A stretch of DNA of 64,000 nucleotides, taken from Athripsodes cinereus. Its lineage: Eukaryota; Arthropoda; Insecta; Trichoptera; Leptoceridae. A program made the translations under genes and the position numbers. The notes beneath the pieces were generated by a model that worked only from the letters and a program-made list of their open reading frames with translations, searched no databases and was not told the DNA's origin. The stretch covers positions 12,152,001-12,216,000 of the forward strand of contig OX388322.1 of the NCBI GenBank assembly GCA_947579605.1, in the 5' to 3' direction. The stretch's first letter is position 1; each line of letters begins with the position of its first letter. Below, piece after piece: positions 21,540 to 33,099 of the stretch.

Positions 21540-21965
21540 ATACCCTCACGCCGTGTCCTAGAAAGGGTAGGCAGAGAGAACGAAACGCCATTTAGATTTA
21601 TCATTACAAACTTTCACATTCTTCCAGTTGTACATGCATGCACGATACATGCACGCCGATTTCTTTTACTCCACACGCGGCCGACCTTAAGCATTTGATC
21701 CACGAGATCAAGACACGTGGTTCTCGGGCATTCGCGCTTCCTCACACTCTTTCAGATAAATACATCCTCTTCGTCATTCTTTAATCTTGCATTCGCTCAA
21801 CATGTCGAAACCATCGCAACTTATTTACACGCATTCTATCCACAACACTCTTCAACAATAGGTCGAAGTGCACCGTTCACTCTAGCACCGGCAACTTTTC
21901 TTCTTTCGATGTCCTTATCGTATCTTCTATCCCTCGCAAACAGACTTCCCAAATACACATACTGT
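21540..21965 (-). pseudogene. RTE-type reverse transcriptase C-terminus, decayed
   Basis: Minus-strand reading gives VYLGSLFARDRRYDKDIERR, then ARVNGALRPIVEEC, a gap with frame changes, RMRVNKLRW and HVERM, and near the end a segment aligning with the SAYP...AA tail of the 61649 copy. YLGS...D...DI..RI is the conserved stretch at the end of the RTE reverse transcriptase domain. Several stops and frameshifts are present, and about 90 codons expected between VEEC and MRVNKLRW are missing. It belongs to the same lineage as 5329, 28414, 41975 and 61649. Confidence 0.7.
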
Positions 21966-23617
21966 TAAAGAAAACGTGTGTTGAGTAAAAACCTTAAAGT
22001 GTTCATTCTTTATTTTATGTATAAACCCTTTTCTACAATTTTCAGCATTTTAAAATGAGTTCAAATGAAAGACCATTATGTTCAAACATTTTTTCATATG
22101 TTATATTTTCAGCAATTTTATAATCATTGTATTAAAAATGTCACGTGACCATGAAGACAAAAATAAATAAGGTTTTTTAACTGAATAGTCGTTTATATTG
22201 CCTTCCAAATAGTATTTTAGAATAATACTTCTGTAAGAGGTTGTTTGTTTCGATTCAATCTATATTTGATTTGTAAAGTTTTATGTAATATACCTAATCT
22301 CAACTTGATGCCTCTTTGGACGTGAAAACTTGAACAGAATTTCAATCGCAACTTGGTTATTTATTTTGCAAAAAAAATAACTTTGAAACAAAGTTTTTAT
22401 TGCTTTCTGAAAATTTGAATATCATACATATTTTTTTTATATTTGATGCTTTTCTCTCTCGAGCTTACGAATTTCGTTAAGGACTTTAAGGGATCAATAA
22501 CTTTTATATTAATTTCATTACATTTAATCATACATTTTAGATTTTTTGCGATGAGAATTGATTATCAGTCTCTTTTCTTAAATAATCCATCAGATTATAT
22601 AAAAAAAAAATCACCCTTCAATGAACTTGATGAAGTCATTTTCGAAGTTCAAAAATCGGCAACATGTATTAAAATTCTTTGGATTTTTTCGCATAGTTTC
22701 TTAATCACTGTTAGGTTTCTTTTGCCAGCTATTCAGACCTCTCTACCCTCAAAGTCATGGGTTTTATGCTCAGTACGAAAAAATAGAATTTTACTTATTT
22801 TTTAACAGAATATAGCACACATGTGACAAATCTATCCAGATTACCTTCTCTTTGTTAAAATTATTTTCAAAATTAATACAATGCAATATGAAATGAATAA
22901 ATGTATAAATTATTTAAAATGAAGTCTTTTATTCATGATAGTTCTAAAGAAAGTTCACCGATGTGGGTCTAGTTTTTAGGAGAATTCATAAATTAACTCC
23001 CAAAGCACGGGAATGAACGGGATATCTATCAAAAAACAATAATTGATTAAGCGTAGAAACACCTTTAAATGTCACAGAATGAATATGAATATCATAACTT
23101 ATTCACTTATTCCTGAACATCAAGTATTTCAACACTCATATAAAATATATTTATCTTGTAGATCGGTGACAGATATTGTTGTCTAGAGAAATAATCATAT
23201 TTACGTTTTATCTACAGGTGTAATCTTGTCGATTCTATTTTTGTGTTACACAGTTTACGACAAAACCAAGTTTGCCGAGTGACATAAATGTCTGACGCTA
23301 AATTTAAACATTAAACTGGGAAATTATCAACGACTTTGAAACGAAAAAACAAATATTTGCTCAAAGTGTACAGTTTGAAAAGGATATTGAGGTTGACTTA
23401 ATCTTATTGTTGGTGGCAGATAATATTAAAAAAGATCGTTACATTTTTAATAAGTAATCAATCTTTGTTATTTTCTGCGATATTTTAAGTGGGGCAACCA
23501 GCAAACTAGTTAATGAAATAAATATGCAAGTTTTCTTCTCCGTGCCTATAAAAAATAGACATTAAAAATGGATGACATATCGCTTCAGATAGAAAAGGAC
23601 ATTCGTCGTTTTTTTTT
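21966..23617. other. No recognised gene
   Basis: AT-rich. The 120-codon plus-strand frame at 22443-22805 is hydrophobic and Lys/Phe/Ile-rich with no recognised domain. Being open in this composition is weak evidence. I do not call it a gene. Confidence 0.45.
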
Positions 23618-23705
23618 TTAAAGATATATCTGGGTTTTTGTTATAAACCCAAACACAACCTTATACACCTTTCACAGCTTTCAAGCTATTGAACACAATA
23701 AGTTG
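23618..23705 (+). repeat. Dispersed repeat shared with 61222-61305
   Basis: TCTGGGTTTTTGTTATAAAC followed by CCAAACACAACC, TATACACCTTTCACAG and AAGCT recurs at 61222-61305 with few changes. GGGTTT...AAACCC forms a small hairpin at the left end. Family unknown. Confidence 0.55.
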
Positions 23706-24354
23706 AATTTATCACAGTAAGTTGAATTGTAGATTAGAGTGGAAGACCTATTCTTTTCGATTCCGCGGAACAAATACAGCTTTAATACTTAGAAATAAAT
23801 ACTCTCTATTTATTTTTCCTATTAATTTGAAGAACGGATATTTCGTTGTCTGAGATAAATAATTTAAGCTTTGAAAATATGAGACAAGAAGCAATATTAT
23901 AAATAGACTTTAAATAAGACATTAGCTTTTTGACTGATAGTAAGAATATTAATAAAAACATATTTGTTTGCATATGATTGTTGACTAAGATTTTGTGACA
24001 TTACATTATATGGAACTCTTCGCTTTTTGTCTAGAAATAGATAGTGATAAAAGAAAAACTATTTAATAATTTTCAAGGAAGACAGAATGAAAAATACCTT
24101 GTGAAATAAAAGAAAATGAGAGATATCGTCAATTCTATATGAATACCAGTATTTTAGGTTTAAAATTTAAATTTTCATAATCGATTTTCTCAGAACCGCT
24201 TCATTTATTCGGCCTTCTCTAAGTTTATTGTTCTCCATAAAATTGATTTGTAATTAGATGAGATAACTTTTCCTACAACGCTTTATTTTTTGTATTCTAG
24301 CCATGTCTTATATTAAGTTTAAGGGCTTATCTCAATGAAATTATTCTGAGCCAC

Positions 24355-24545
24355 TCGTATAGGAATGTCTTACCTTTTGTTGACACGGAGAGGATGACTT
24401 GCATGTTATAACATCCCGTTATACCGTTGGCTACCTGACTTATGGGATGTGCCGTGATGCGGTGATAGAATGAATGAATGTCGGATCTGGGATACCGGGA
24501 TACTTAAGACAAAAATCCGCTTTTAGACATGTGTAATAATTTGAC
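24355..24545 (+). repeat. Copy of the CCGTGATG dispersed repeat family, extended form
   Basis: It has GACACGGAGAGGATGACTTG, CATGTTATAACATCCCG and CTTATGGGATGTGCCGTGAT, then AATGAATGTCGGATC and GGATACCGGGATACT. The copy at 27340-27515 shares the same extension, so these two form a subfamily. Confidence 0.65.
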
Positions 24546-24599
24546 ATATCTCAGTTTCTGGTGACACTAAGTATTTTACAACATCCATTTTTAAAGACT

Positions 24600-24892
24600 G
24601 TGCTACTTGACGTCCCATTTATTTTTGTTTGAAATAATCACATAAATACTCTCCTAAAAAGATCCAATAACTTTTTTTCTCTATTCATAACTTTTGCTGT
24701 GATACTGATAATTGTATTGTTTTTTTTGTGTTTTTTTGAATTTTTATTATGATTGTTGTGTCTTTTCTATACTTGTGTGTACACGTTTCTATACTTGTAC
24801 ATCATATATTATGAACTATGTATGTAAATATATAACATGTAAAAGGCTAGCGCCGTGAATTGTTAATAAATTAATAAATAAATAAATGTGTA
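24600..24892 (+). mobile_element. LINE 3' end with AATAAATA tail
   Basis: About 290 bp match, in the opposite orientation, the segment 52201-52510. The shared end reads CATGTAAAAGGCTAGCGCCG TGAATTGTTAATAAAT-like, followed by AATAAATAAATAAATG. The same CATGTAAAAGGC...GCCG terminal phrase, inverted, closes the jockey-type coding copy at 57104-58113, which ties this family to a LINE. Confidence 0.7.
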
Positions 24893-25724
24893 AGTGAACA
24901 ATATAATCTATTATTATTATTATTATTTCTTTGTCTTAAGAGACCGTTTTACAGACTATTGAAGACTTTGTGATCTATGAAGCATCTTTCAGACGTCAAA
25001 TTAACGCACTTGAAAATATGCTGTCTTGTCTTAAAAATAACAAATATGTAGTTTGAAAACCTTCGTATAGATTTCGGGGGACTAGACGCGATTCCAGATT
25101 AAATTTGCGTCATGAGCAATTCTCGTCTTGTAGAGAATCTCCACATCAAGAGATTCTATTTAGAATTTTGTGTTAATTACTTATTAACCGCACTTATTAG
25201 TAAGGTACTTATTCAGTTGTTCACCTCTCCTAGGTAGGGAATATTATTTTACATAAAATAAGGAAATGTGGGCCGATCCTACATCAAACCCTTTCTGAGG
25301 AGCAATTTGCAATTCAAGCGTCTTACACTAAATTCCAAAATAGTCACCAATCTCATTGAAATGTTTAGGAACAATGGTGAAATGTGGAATTTCTAACCAA
25401 TATTGTGACCACAGGTTTAAGAATTAGAACTTGAATCCTACATAACAAATTACTCAGGCTCTCATGCTTGGGAGAATTTATATCTGCTCTCTTTCTATAA
25501 TATTATTACAGTTTATCTCATAAGTAGGGTAACTAGCTGCATATAATAAACATACATGTCGTTCTCTTTATGCCAAAAATAAGTATTTAAGAATTCCTTC
25601 GTGAGGCATGCCATCGTCGCTGAAATGAAGATGATTGATTGATTTGTGATTTAACGATTTTTTTCTTTAACAGGATATTTGAACACTTACAAAAAATAGT
25701 GGGAGACGGAGAATTTATATTTTA

Positions 25725-26168
25725 CTAGCTGACCCGGCAACCGTTGTTTTGCCATATACATTATTTCTAAGAAATATTTTTTTAGAAAAAAGGGCTTAAT
25801 GGTAGAAGGGTGAAAATTTAGTGCTGTATGTATTTTTTAATGCCTCACCATAAAAAAATAAAATAAAATAAATTATCCAAAAAAAAAACGGAATTTAAAA
25901 GAACAATCTTTAACTTTTAGGGGTATGAAAAATAGATATTGGCTGATTCTCAGACCAACCTAATAAGCACACAAATTTTCATCAAAATCGGTCTAACCGT
26001 TTCGGAGGAGTATGATAACAAACACCGTGACACGAGAATCAAACAAGAGAATTAAAATATTAATAAACCGTCAACTAAACGGATAAAGAGGAGTCCTTGG
26101 ACTCCTGCAATATCCGAGAAATAAAGTTATTTCAACATATTGTAGACACGAGAATTTTATATATTAGA
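25725..26168 (-). mobile_element. Non-autonomous Helitron-like element, interrupted by a 105-bp insertion
   Basis: On the minus strand it starts TCTAATATATAAAATTCTCG and TGTCACGGTGTTTGTTATC, and ends with the hairpin GGCAA...TTGCC, GGGTCAG and CTAG. The flanking bases are A before and T after, as expected of Helitron insertion between A and T. Copies with the same ends lie at 39931-40230 and 49367-49673. No Rep/helicase frame is present. Naming it a Helitron rests on TC/CTAG ends, the 3' hairpin and the A|T target, all seen here. Confidence 0.7.
26040..26144. mobile_element. 105-bp insertion with 11-bp target duplication, inside the Helitron-like element
   Basis: GACACGAGAAT stands at 26029-26039 and again at 26145-26155. 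Removing the intervening 105 bp restores the sequence seen in the two sister Helitron copies. The insert contains the inverted pair GAGTCC/GGACTC (in GAGTCCTTGGACTCC), which recurs at 38205-38225. The size of the duplication suits a retroposon, but the insert is unusually short. Family unknown. Confidence 0.75.
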
Positions 26169-26284
26169 TTAGATTATTCTTTAACTGTTAAAAGACTCAT
26201 AAACTTACACTAAATTCAAGACTTCGTCGTTGTGACAAATAATTGTCTAGTTATGTATATCTCTAGTGTTAGATGTCTCCCTAA

Positions 26285-26583
26285 TATATATATATGGACA
26301 ATTTGTAAAGCGCCGTTTACTCATAACATGACCTCAAGGGCGCTGTATATCGTATCCATCACCCGAAACTCCCAGCAAAAAGGTGTGTCTTCAGCCCTCT
26401 TTTAAAACTCTCTCCATTCACCTCCTCTCGCAGACACAGAGGCAGCTTGTTCCAACATCTGGGTCCCGCAACACTAAACGCACTATCTCCAAAGCCTGTT
26501 TTGCGAGATCGAGATGGCTCAATCAGTCTGCATTTTGCCTCACCCTGTGCTGAGCGAAGCATGAGCCTATAGACTTCATTCAT
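26285..26583 (-). pseudogene. L2/CR1-type LINE reverse transcriptase C-terminus plus 3' UTR
   Basis: The open frame (stop at 26359-26361) reads MNEVYRLMLRSAQG, then FGDSAFSVAGPRCWNKLPL and GESFKRGLKTHLFAGSFG. The FxxxxFSVAGPxxWNxLP...FKxxLKTHLF tail is the hallmark of the C-terminus in the L2/CR1 group. The 3' UTR ends CGGCGCTTTACAAATTGTCC before a TA repeat, and related ends are at 30880-30915 and 35143-35190. The Met at 26583 is an accident of truncation. About 74 codons remain free of stops. Confidence 0.8.
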
Positions 26584-27339
26584 CTTCCAGATTTTTTTAT
26601 TTCAAGATTTTTTTCGAAAAAAAGGAGTGATAAACATGCCTTTGTTATTCAAAATGATTTCGTATAATATAAATTAACATGGATAGTGTTTTTATATATA
26701 AATTTATTTTTCGGTAATTTTAGTTTTGTCTTTGGACATTGTCTTTCCTTATAATTTTTTACTCCATTCTGTTTTGAGCTACATTTTTTATACCCCATAT
26801 AGATTATATATTTCCATAAATAACGGTCACCTTATAAAAAAAAGAAAAAAAAATTGGAAAAAATGTGTGGAATTCCCCTGTGTCCTGTTACCATTCTCTA
26901 GATATCACGTGTGTTGTGCCTACGGGTGCTCTACTATATAATAGTATAGAGTTACTCTGATCCACACTCAAACCACCCTCGCAAACTCATCCCTTATTCG
27001 TCTATTTATTCCTACGACCAAATGGAGAAGTTAGAACTCTTAGCTTTAAGCAAAAATTCTCGATTACGAATTTTCTTTTGTTTGTTGATATGTTCGTTTT
27101 ATTTTTGGAGAATTACTTGTATTTCGGAATATTGGAAAATTCTTTTAATCTGAAAGCCCAATAAGATATAGGATCATCATAGAACTGTAATAATATATTC
27201 TCAGTTTATCTGCGCTACTAATGGATTTATTCTAATGTATGATAAACAAGAGTATGAAAACAAAATTCATAGGAATGTTTTCATTCAGTAATACTAAATC
27301 GTACGATATAATAAAATAAAGTCAGATGTCTTCATTTCA
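26584..27339. other. No recognised gene
   Basis: AT-rich sequence with A- and T-runs. No coding similarity. Confidence 0.5.
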
Positions 27340-27515
27340 GCGATAAGGTATGCCATTCATTCTGTAATGTCTTTATTTTTATTTTTACTGAGAGGATGAC
27401 TCGTTTTAACATGCCGTTGTGCCGTTGTTAACCCCACTTATGGGTAATGCCGTGAATAAATGAATGTCAGATCAAGGATACCGAGATATTTGCAGACGAA
27501 AAACCGCTATCATTT
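27340..27515 (+). repeat. Copy of the CCGTGATG dispersed repeat family, extended form
   Basis: It starts TTCAGCGATAAGGTATGCCA, has ACTGAGAGGATGACTCG and CCACTTATGGGTAATGCCGT, and ends AATGAATGTCAGATCAAGGA then TACCGAGATATTTGCAGAC. It is the partner of 24355-24545. Confidence 0.65.
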
Positions 27516-28410
27516 ATCTTTCTCTTTAAGTTGTAGTATAGATAAAAGATTTTTTAACAAAGATGTATGTATTAAATTAAAATAAAACAATACCATATTC
27601 TTTACAGTTTACCAAAGTAACGTAAGATGTTTGATACAAAGTTTCTACCGCATAGTTGAAACTATGCACAACTTGCAAAGAGATAAAGTCACCATTACTT
27701 TATGTCATGTTTTGTTTTAGACGTTTCTGACTACATCTATAAACCACACATGGTGGCTTGTATTAAGAGATAAGAATGGAATATCCATGGTTAAGAGTAA
27801 AATTATTTTTTGAGATTATTCTATGGCTTTTTATTTAACAGTTTCAATAAAATATGGTATTTAAAAATATTTCTTGTTGTAACATCGAAACTCGATCGAA
27901 GTAAGCCTTATAATTACATGTCTATTAAATATATATTTTTGTATAACTTACTTTGATAAATATATTTTTTAGTTTCTCATTTATGAGAACACCAGTTTTA
28001 ATTTAAATCAAAAACATTAAAATGATGAATTCCTACATATCAATGAATTCGTGAAAATTCTCGATGACTAGAATATCTTATAATTTGTTTATCATCTCTC
28101 GTTGCCTCTATTTGACCCGACAGCATGTTATGATTAGAAGTTTCTATACAAGGATCTACTCATTGCTTGTCTAAAAGTACGACAGATGAGAGTTGAGGGT
28201 AGTGTACCAACTATGCACAGTTTCTGAACTTAGGCTATCAATCATTTTTCCCTCTTCTTTCTGAGGAATATACTCTACAAAGCTCTTCAAAATTTTGATG
28301 AAATGCTCATACAAAATGTTTATAAAGAGTTGATAAATATACTTATTTAAACTTTATGAGTTAAGGTTATAACTGAAAGTTATAACCTAAGCTCGTAATA
28401 CGTATTTTAT

Positions 28411-28660
28411 ACCGTGGAAAGAATGAATGAGAACAGAATGACCAAGAAGATTTATTTGGCTGAGAGGACTGGTGCGCGGAGACGTGAACGTCCGAGGATT
28501 AAATGGCAAGACCATTTAATCCTCGGACGTTCATGTGTTGAAAACATTGAACAGGATAGCATGTATGAGGAATTGTATGACAGTGATGGAAGCGAAAGAT
28601 GTATGCAAGGATAGAAGGAAGTGGCGCTCGATCCTTTCTGCCTACCCCGCGAAGGAAGCG
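28411..28660 (+). pseudogene. RTE-type C-terminus carrying a new 22-bp perfect palindrome
   Basis: The frame reads ERMNENRMTKKIYLAERTGA and RRRERPRIKWQDHL like the 61649 copy, then departs from it. In the 61649 copy the bases after QDHL encode NQILQDG. Here 28485-28506 is repeated in inverted form at 28512-28533 with a 5-base loop. After that the sequence rejoins the family (VENIEQDSMYEEL in the shifted frame) and continues to the GCGGCGTGATG end near 28660. The copy is 5'-truncated and non-functional. Confidence 0.8.
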
Positions 28661-29639
28661 GCGTGATGTTATTATATTATGTATGTTATAACTTGCACAG
28701 ACTTATAGGTAAAAATAAAATAGTGACCTTGGTCACTGTCTATTTTTGATGTAGTATAACTTTTGTTTGGGTTTTCAGATATCAAATATTCACCTCACAG
28801 TAAGTGATCAGAAACTTGTTTTTTTTTTGTTTATAATCAATGAATACTAAAGATAATGATGTACATATATTACCAACTGATGGTTCGTTTATGTTAAATT
28901 AGTGAAAATAAAGTGCTCGTATATAATACTTCTACTTCTCCGGGACTTTGTTGGTAGCGAACCACCTTTCTGGAGTTTCCACTCACATCATCAAGCATGC
29001 ATAAAGTGAAATAAAATTATTAACATATAAGATTATTTAAACGTATGTAACTGAATAGGAGCCTCTACAATGCATCAGCATTCAAGAAATAGAATTGAAA
29101 AGCGTTTCGATATTCTGGCATTTGCATACCTCTGTATGATTGAGTGAGAATTAAGTTTCTCATTTTAAAATATATATTAAAAGAAATATTTGCGCTCACT
29201 CATAAGCATTTTCATTTAAAATTAAAAAAATATATATATTATAAACAAGTAAAGTTATTCTAGTGATAAAAATTAAACGTAGAAATATCATGAAATTGCT
29301 AAGAAAAATAAATCCAGTAGGTTCTGAAAAAAATGATGTTCATTAACAATTTACTTATCAGCTTTCACTAAAATTACATTTAGCTATAGAGACTTGTTTT
29401 TATATTACTATCAAATCACGCTTTCAAGTGAAATTTGCGTACAATAAAATGAAAAAAGATACAATAATGATTTTCTTGGTATTCGATACAGATTATTAAA
29501 GGCAAAATAATATTTACGAAAATTGTGACTGAATTCAAAATACAGAGATCAATTTTCTAAATTTTTTGATTCATTAAATAAGTTTGAACTTTTTCAGTGT
29601 TGATTTTTTCTCACTCTTGGCCTACTACTATCGTCTTCT

Positions 29640-29775
29640 TCTCACCTCACTCCCGTCTTCTCCTGGAAGAAAGACTATTCCATTCTTTCCGTACCTCTCG
29701 ATTTTGCGCCGTTTTCATTCAGTTGACACCAGCTTGTCAATTGATGTCATCCCTCCACTGCATTGGTAGTCTTCG
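29640..29775 (-). pseudogene. RTE-type C-terminus, decayed
   Basis: The minus-strand frame reads RLPMQWRDDIN, stop, QAGVN, stop, MKTAQNREVRKEWNSLSSRR. The PxxRWxDDI...AG.......A.NR..WK..... pattern is the RTE tail. Two in-frame stops show decay. The plus-strand frames over this stretch are shadows. Confidence 0.6.
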
Positions 29776-29919
29776 TATGCTTCTGGATATTGCTCATGGT
29801 TTCCAAGATGTAAAAAAGACTTTGGCTATTTGTCATACTCTCATCTATCCCTGAGTAGCAGTTGTAAAAATCTGCAAATTTATATCTTTTTATCCAGTTA
29901 TTAAATTTCTGAACTAAAA

Positions 29920-30022
29920 CTGTGGTAATATAGGGGGACTCTTGTGGTCCATATTTCATTTAATTTTAATTGCTGTAATACTTGTTGTGTTGACTGTTTG
30001 TTCCCTTCGAGAAAATAAATGA
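29920..30022 (+). mobile_element. LINE 3' end, second copy of the one at 11820-11945
   Basis: CTGTGGTAATATAGGGGGAC and GTGTTGACTGTTTGTTCCCT followed by GAGAAAATAAATG match the nested copy in the hAT element. Confidence 0.55.
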
Positions 30023-31387
30023 ACATAAACATGCAAAAAGTTAAGCTGATAACTTTATAGATTGATCTGTAGGTATGCATTATATAAACTTTTTCATATT
30101 TTTTTTATTTTACAGAATGTCTGTTTTTATATTTTTTATCGAAGGTTTTCAAAAAAAAGATCAAATGTATACATGAAATGCCATTAAATTATAATATTCT
30201 CTAAGCCGTCGCTTGTCGTCCTCAAACACAACACGATTTATATAGGCTGAACTATATGACCTCAATGTTTATTCATTTATCAAGATTTTTGAAACAAATT
30301 TATTTCTGTGAAATTAAAAAAGGATTTTAAAAGCGTGCGTTTTCATGCGATAATCAAAACGTTCTCAGAATTAATATTTCTTTATGAAATATAATGACAT
30401 ATTTAATATGATGGTTGTATTTTTTTTAAATTTTAGAATAGGAATTAATTAACATATGTATGGTTGACGTTACATTATTTTCTTTATTTAAATAACAATG
30501 TGGACTATTTTAAAATATATAACACACTAGATCTAAGTATATATTTACAGGACTTACTTCACTGTATCTTCTAGTAAGTGTTCTTAGGTGATTGACTTTG
30601 TTTTGTTTATTAAACCTTGTTAATTATATCCTAAACAAGATTTGTGACTGATGATAGTTAAAACGAAGCGACATTGATCAGTCTGTTCGTAGAAAAAATG
30701 CGTTTAAAAAGGAGTCTTCGGCTTTTGATATATTCATTTATTTATAATATGAAGGGGCAACCACGGAAAACTTTGAAAAGAATACAGTTTTTTTTGTTGT
30801 AATGACTATGATGGTCGTGGAAATTGATCCTATATGTTGAAAAGCGGCCTTAAAGAAAAATCATCATAATACGGCGCTATATAAATTGTCATACTGTTAT
30901 TATATTTTTTTTTACAAATACATAAATTTCCCAATATTCCGATATTTAAACGCTAATATTTTTTTAAAAATAAAATACTAGAAAAATCCTAACAACAAAA
31001 TTCAGACAGTGACGCCTCGTGCCACGTAAATTCAAAATGAAGATTATCCTTTTAAATTTCACTACACGTTCATACAAGCCTAATTTCATGGTAAAAGCGA
31101 CAAAAATAATATTATGTGACCATATTATAGATAGGAAGATGGACGGATGAGCGGTGTGTTAGTCGGTGTACGCCAGGCATCCATTAACTTTTAAAATTTA
31201 TTGCTTTTCATGTTCGCTGACCAGCCTGCATTATGCAACTGCAGCCAAAAATTATACTATCAAAAAAGCGGAACATCAAGTATTCCAAAATATTTAAATA
31301 TCGTTGAATTTTTAAAATAGAAGTGTTCAAAAAAACATTAACTGTCGATTTTGTCCAATCTTTTTTTTAAATTTCAATCTCCATATA
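30023..31387. other. Mostly no recognised gene; L2-type 3' end scrap near 30880
   Basis: AT-rich. At 30880-30915 the phrase ACGGCGCTATATAAATTGTC resembles the 3' end of the L2-type copies at 26285 and 35143. Nothing else was recognised. Confidence 0.45.
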
Positions 31388-31500
31388 AAACGGCATATCC
31401 CACAAGTGAAGCAGTCAGTGGAGCAAGCTATTCTCTCTGGATTCATAAAAAATTGAAGCGTTTAGGATGGGCGATATCATTAGCGTTATTGTAAATTATG
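31388..31500 (-). repeat. Copy of the CCGTGATG dispersed repeat family
   Basis: CGGCATATCCCACAAGTGAA, GCAGTCAGTGGAGCAAGC and GGATGGGCGATATCATTAGC follow the family order on the minus strand. Confidence 0.5.
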
Positions 31501-31969
31501 CCGACAAAAATAAAATTATGAGAACCCCTAAAATAGAAGATTCCATAACTTCCACCCATAAGCTATTATTATTTATGTTATAATCATTTCCGTTTTATGA
31601 AAGTTATGTATTTGGATTTTTCATTATATTATTAAAAAAATGCCTTCTTTATTTTCTGATTATAAGTATTTCAATATTTGAATTTTTCAGAAACATGTTT
31701 AATGCCATGAAGGTTTATGCATTTCACGTAAATATTGGCATCAGCATCGTACATTTTTGTAGGGAAATAATTTATGAAGTAGTACTTTTCAAAATGATAT
31801 TTATTTACTAAAAAAAAAATACTAACCCTTCCCCTCAATGCTCCCTTCGGAAATATATTTTGAAAACGAGTCTTTTTATTCAATGCCATATAACAATTAT
31901 TTATATCGTTAAACTCTTTATAAAATGGCGTATTTTGAAAAAGGTCGCATGGGCCATTGAAAATCGTGA

Positions 31970-32023
31970 GAATGAAATAATTTCCAGAAAATTATGTTAC
32001 ATTTTCTGGAAATTATTTCATTC
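31970..32023. repeat. Perfect 23-bp hairpin
   Basis: 31970-31992 and 32001-32023 are exact inverse copies around the 8-base loop TATGTTAC. The arm begins GAATGAAATAATTTCC. Confidence 0.95.
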
Positions 32024-32030
32024 TTATTTC

Positions 32031-32081
32031 GTTCCATAATCGTTGTAATATTATTTCATTATATTACAACGATTATGGAAC
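32031..32081. repeat. Perfect 21-bp hairpin
   Basis: 32031-32051 and 32061-32081 are exact inverse copies around a 9-base loop. The arm begins GTTCCATAATCGTTG. It starts only 7 bases after the previous hairpin, and both loops and spacer are AT-rich. Confidence 0.95.
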
Positions 32082-32649
32082 TTTAAATTTAAAATCATAG
32101 TTTTACGTCTAAAAAATTTAATGAAAAAGATTGAAAAAAAATATCCATAAAATTTTCCTTATTCAGATATAAATCAGAAGCATCGCCTGAGGTTTAATGA
32201 TCCTTTACATTCATTTATGTAATCTTGCCAATTTTTTATAATCTGTCATAATTTGTCGGATCATTGAAGAGAACTGAATTTTCTTTAAAGATTTTTTATG
32301 TCTATGATTATTTTTGCAATCATACCTTCAATCAAAATTTGATAGGGATGAAATGATATTTTTAGTAATAAACATCAAGCGAGTTTTTCAAGATGATTTG
32401 ACATTTTGTCAAAATTTAATTAATTACTATATCTAGATATAAATAGTTTATTTGGAAGAATAAAGTCAATCAAAAGTTTACGCATTTTGTGAAGATTTTC
32501 GCCCAGAGGTTTATGATAGTCGGCAAGATCATCTCTAATAATATATTTTTCCAATATAATTGAAGTCAGAATGTAAAAAATAATATGAAAACTATAGCCC
32601 GTCATAAAATTATCCTGAATAAACTATTTTCGTTTTATTATTCATAATT
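32082..32649. other. No recognised gene
   Basis: AT-rich sequence, no coding similarity. Confidence 0.5.
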
Positions 32650-32790
32650 CATGGGTTAGTTGGAAGATATCGCGCTTTTGCGATAAACTCGCCCATTGCA
32701 CAAAATTTATTTGTTTAGTTTAAATTGTTTATATTATTTTGTTGATTTTTTGTGCAAGTAAGGTTTTCATTATTTTTATTTATTTATACC
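32650..32790 (+). mobile_element. LINE 3' end, diverged relative of 113-258
   Basis: TTAGTTGGAAGATATCGCGC and GCGATAAACTCGCCCATTGC begin the copy, and a TTTTTATTTATTTAT tail ends it. Confidence 0.55.
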
Positions 32791-32904
32791 CAAGAGGATC
32801 GTGAAAGATCGGAAGAAAAAAGTAGTCGGTAGTAAAAAATGAAATAAAATCAAATAAAAATTTATTATTAAATATAATTATCAGAATGTACTACTACTAC
32901 TATA

Positions 32905-33070
32905 CCATCACGGCATATCCCACAAATGGGGCAGCCAGCAGACCAGCTGCATATCAGGATGTAGCCAGGATCAATTGCTTTTAATAAACATGCATATCAA
33001 TGAAAATAAAGACATTCAGGATGGGTGACATCTTCATCACTGAACTAAAGATATAACATGTCTTAAAACA
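32905..33070 (-). repeat. Best minus-strand copy of the CCGTGATG dispersed repeat family
   Basis: From left to right: TACTACTACTAC-like run, CCATCACGGCATATCCCACA, GGGGCAGCCAGCAGACCAGC, a CATGCATATC segment, and AGACATTCAGGATGGGTGAC. Read on the minus strand the unit ends CCGTGATGGT followed by a TAG repeat, which looks like a retroposon-type simple tail. Confidence 0.65.
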
Positions 33071-33099
33071 TGGTACATACATCTTCTTCCCCTTGTCCT

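Noticed and set aside
22443..22805. 120-codon plus-strand frame
   Set aside because: No recognised domain, AT-driven composition, no codon bias visible and no flanking gene context.
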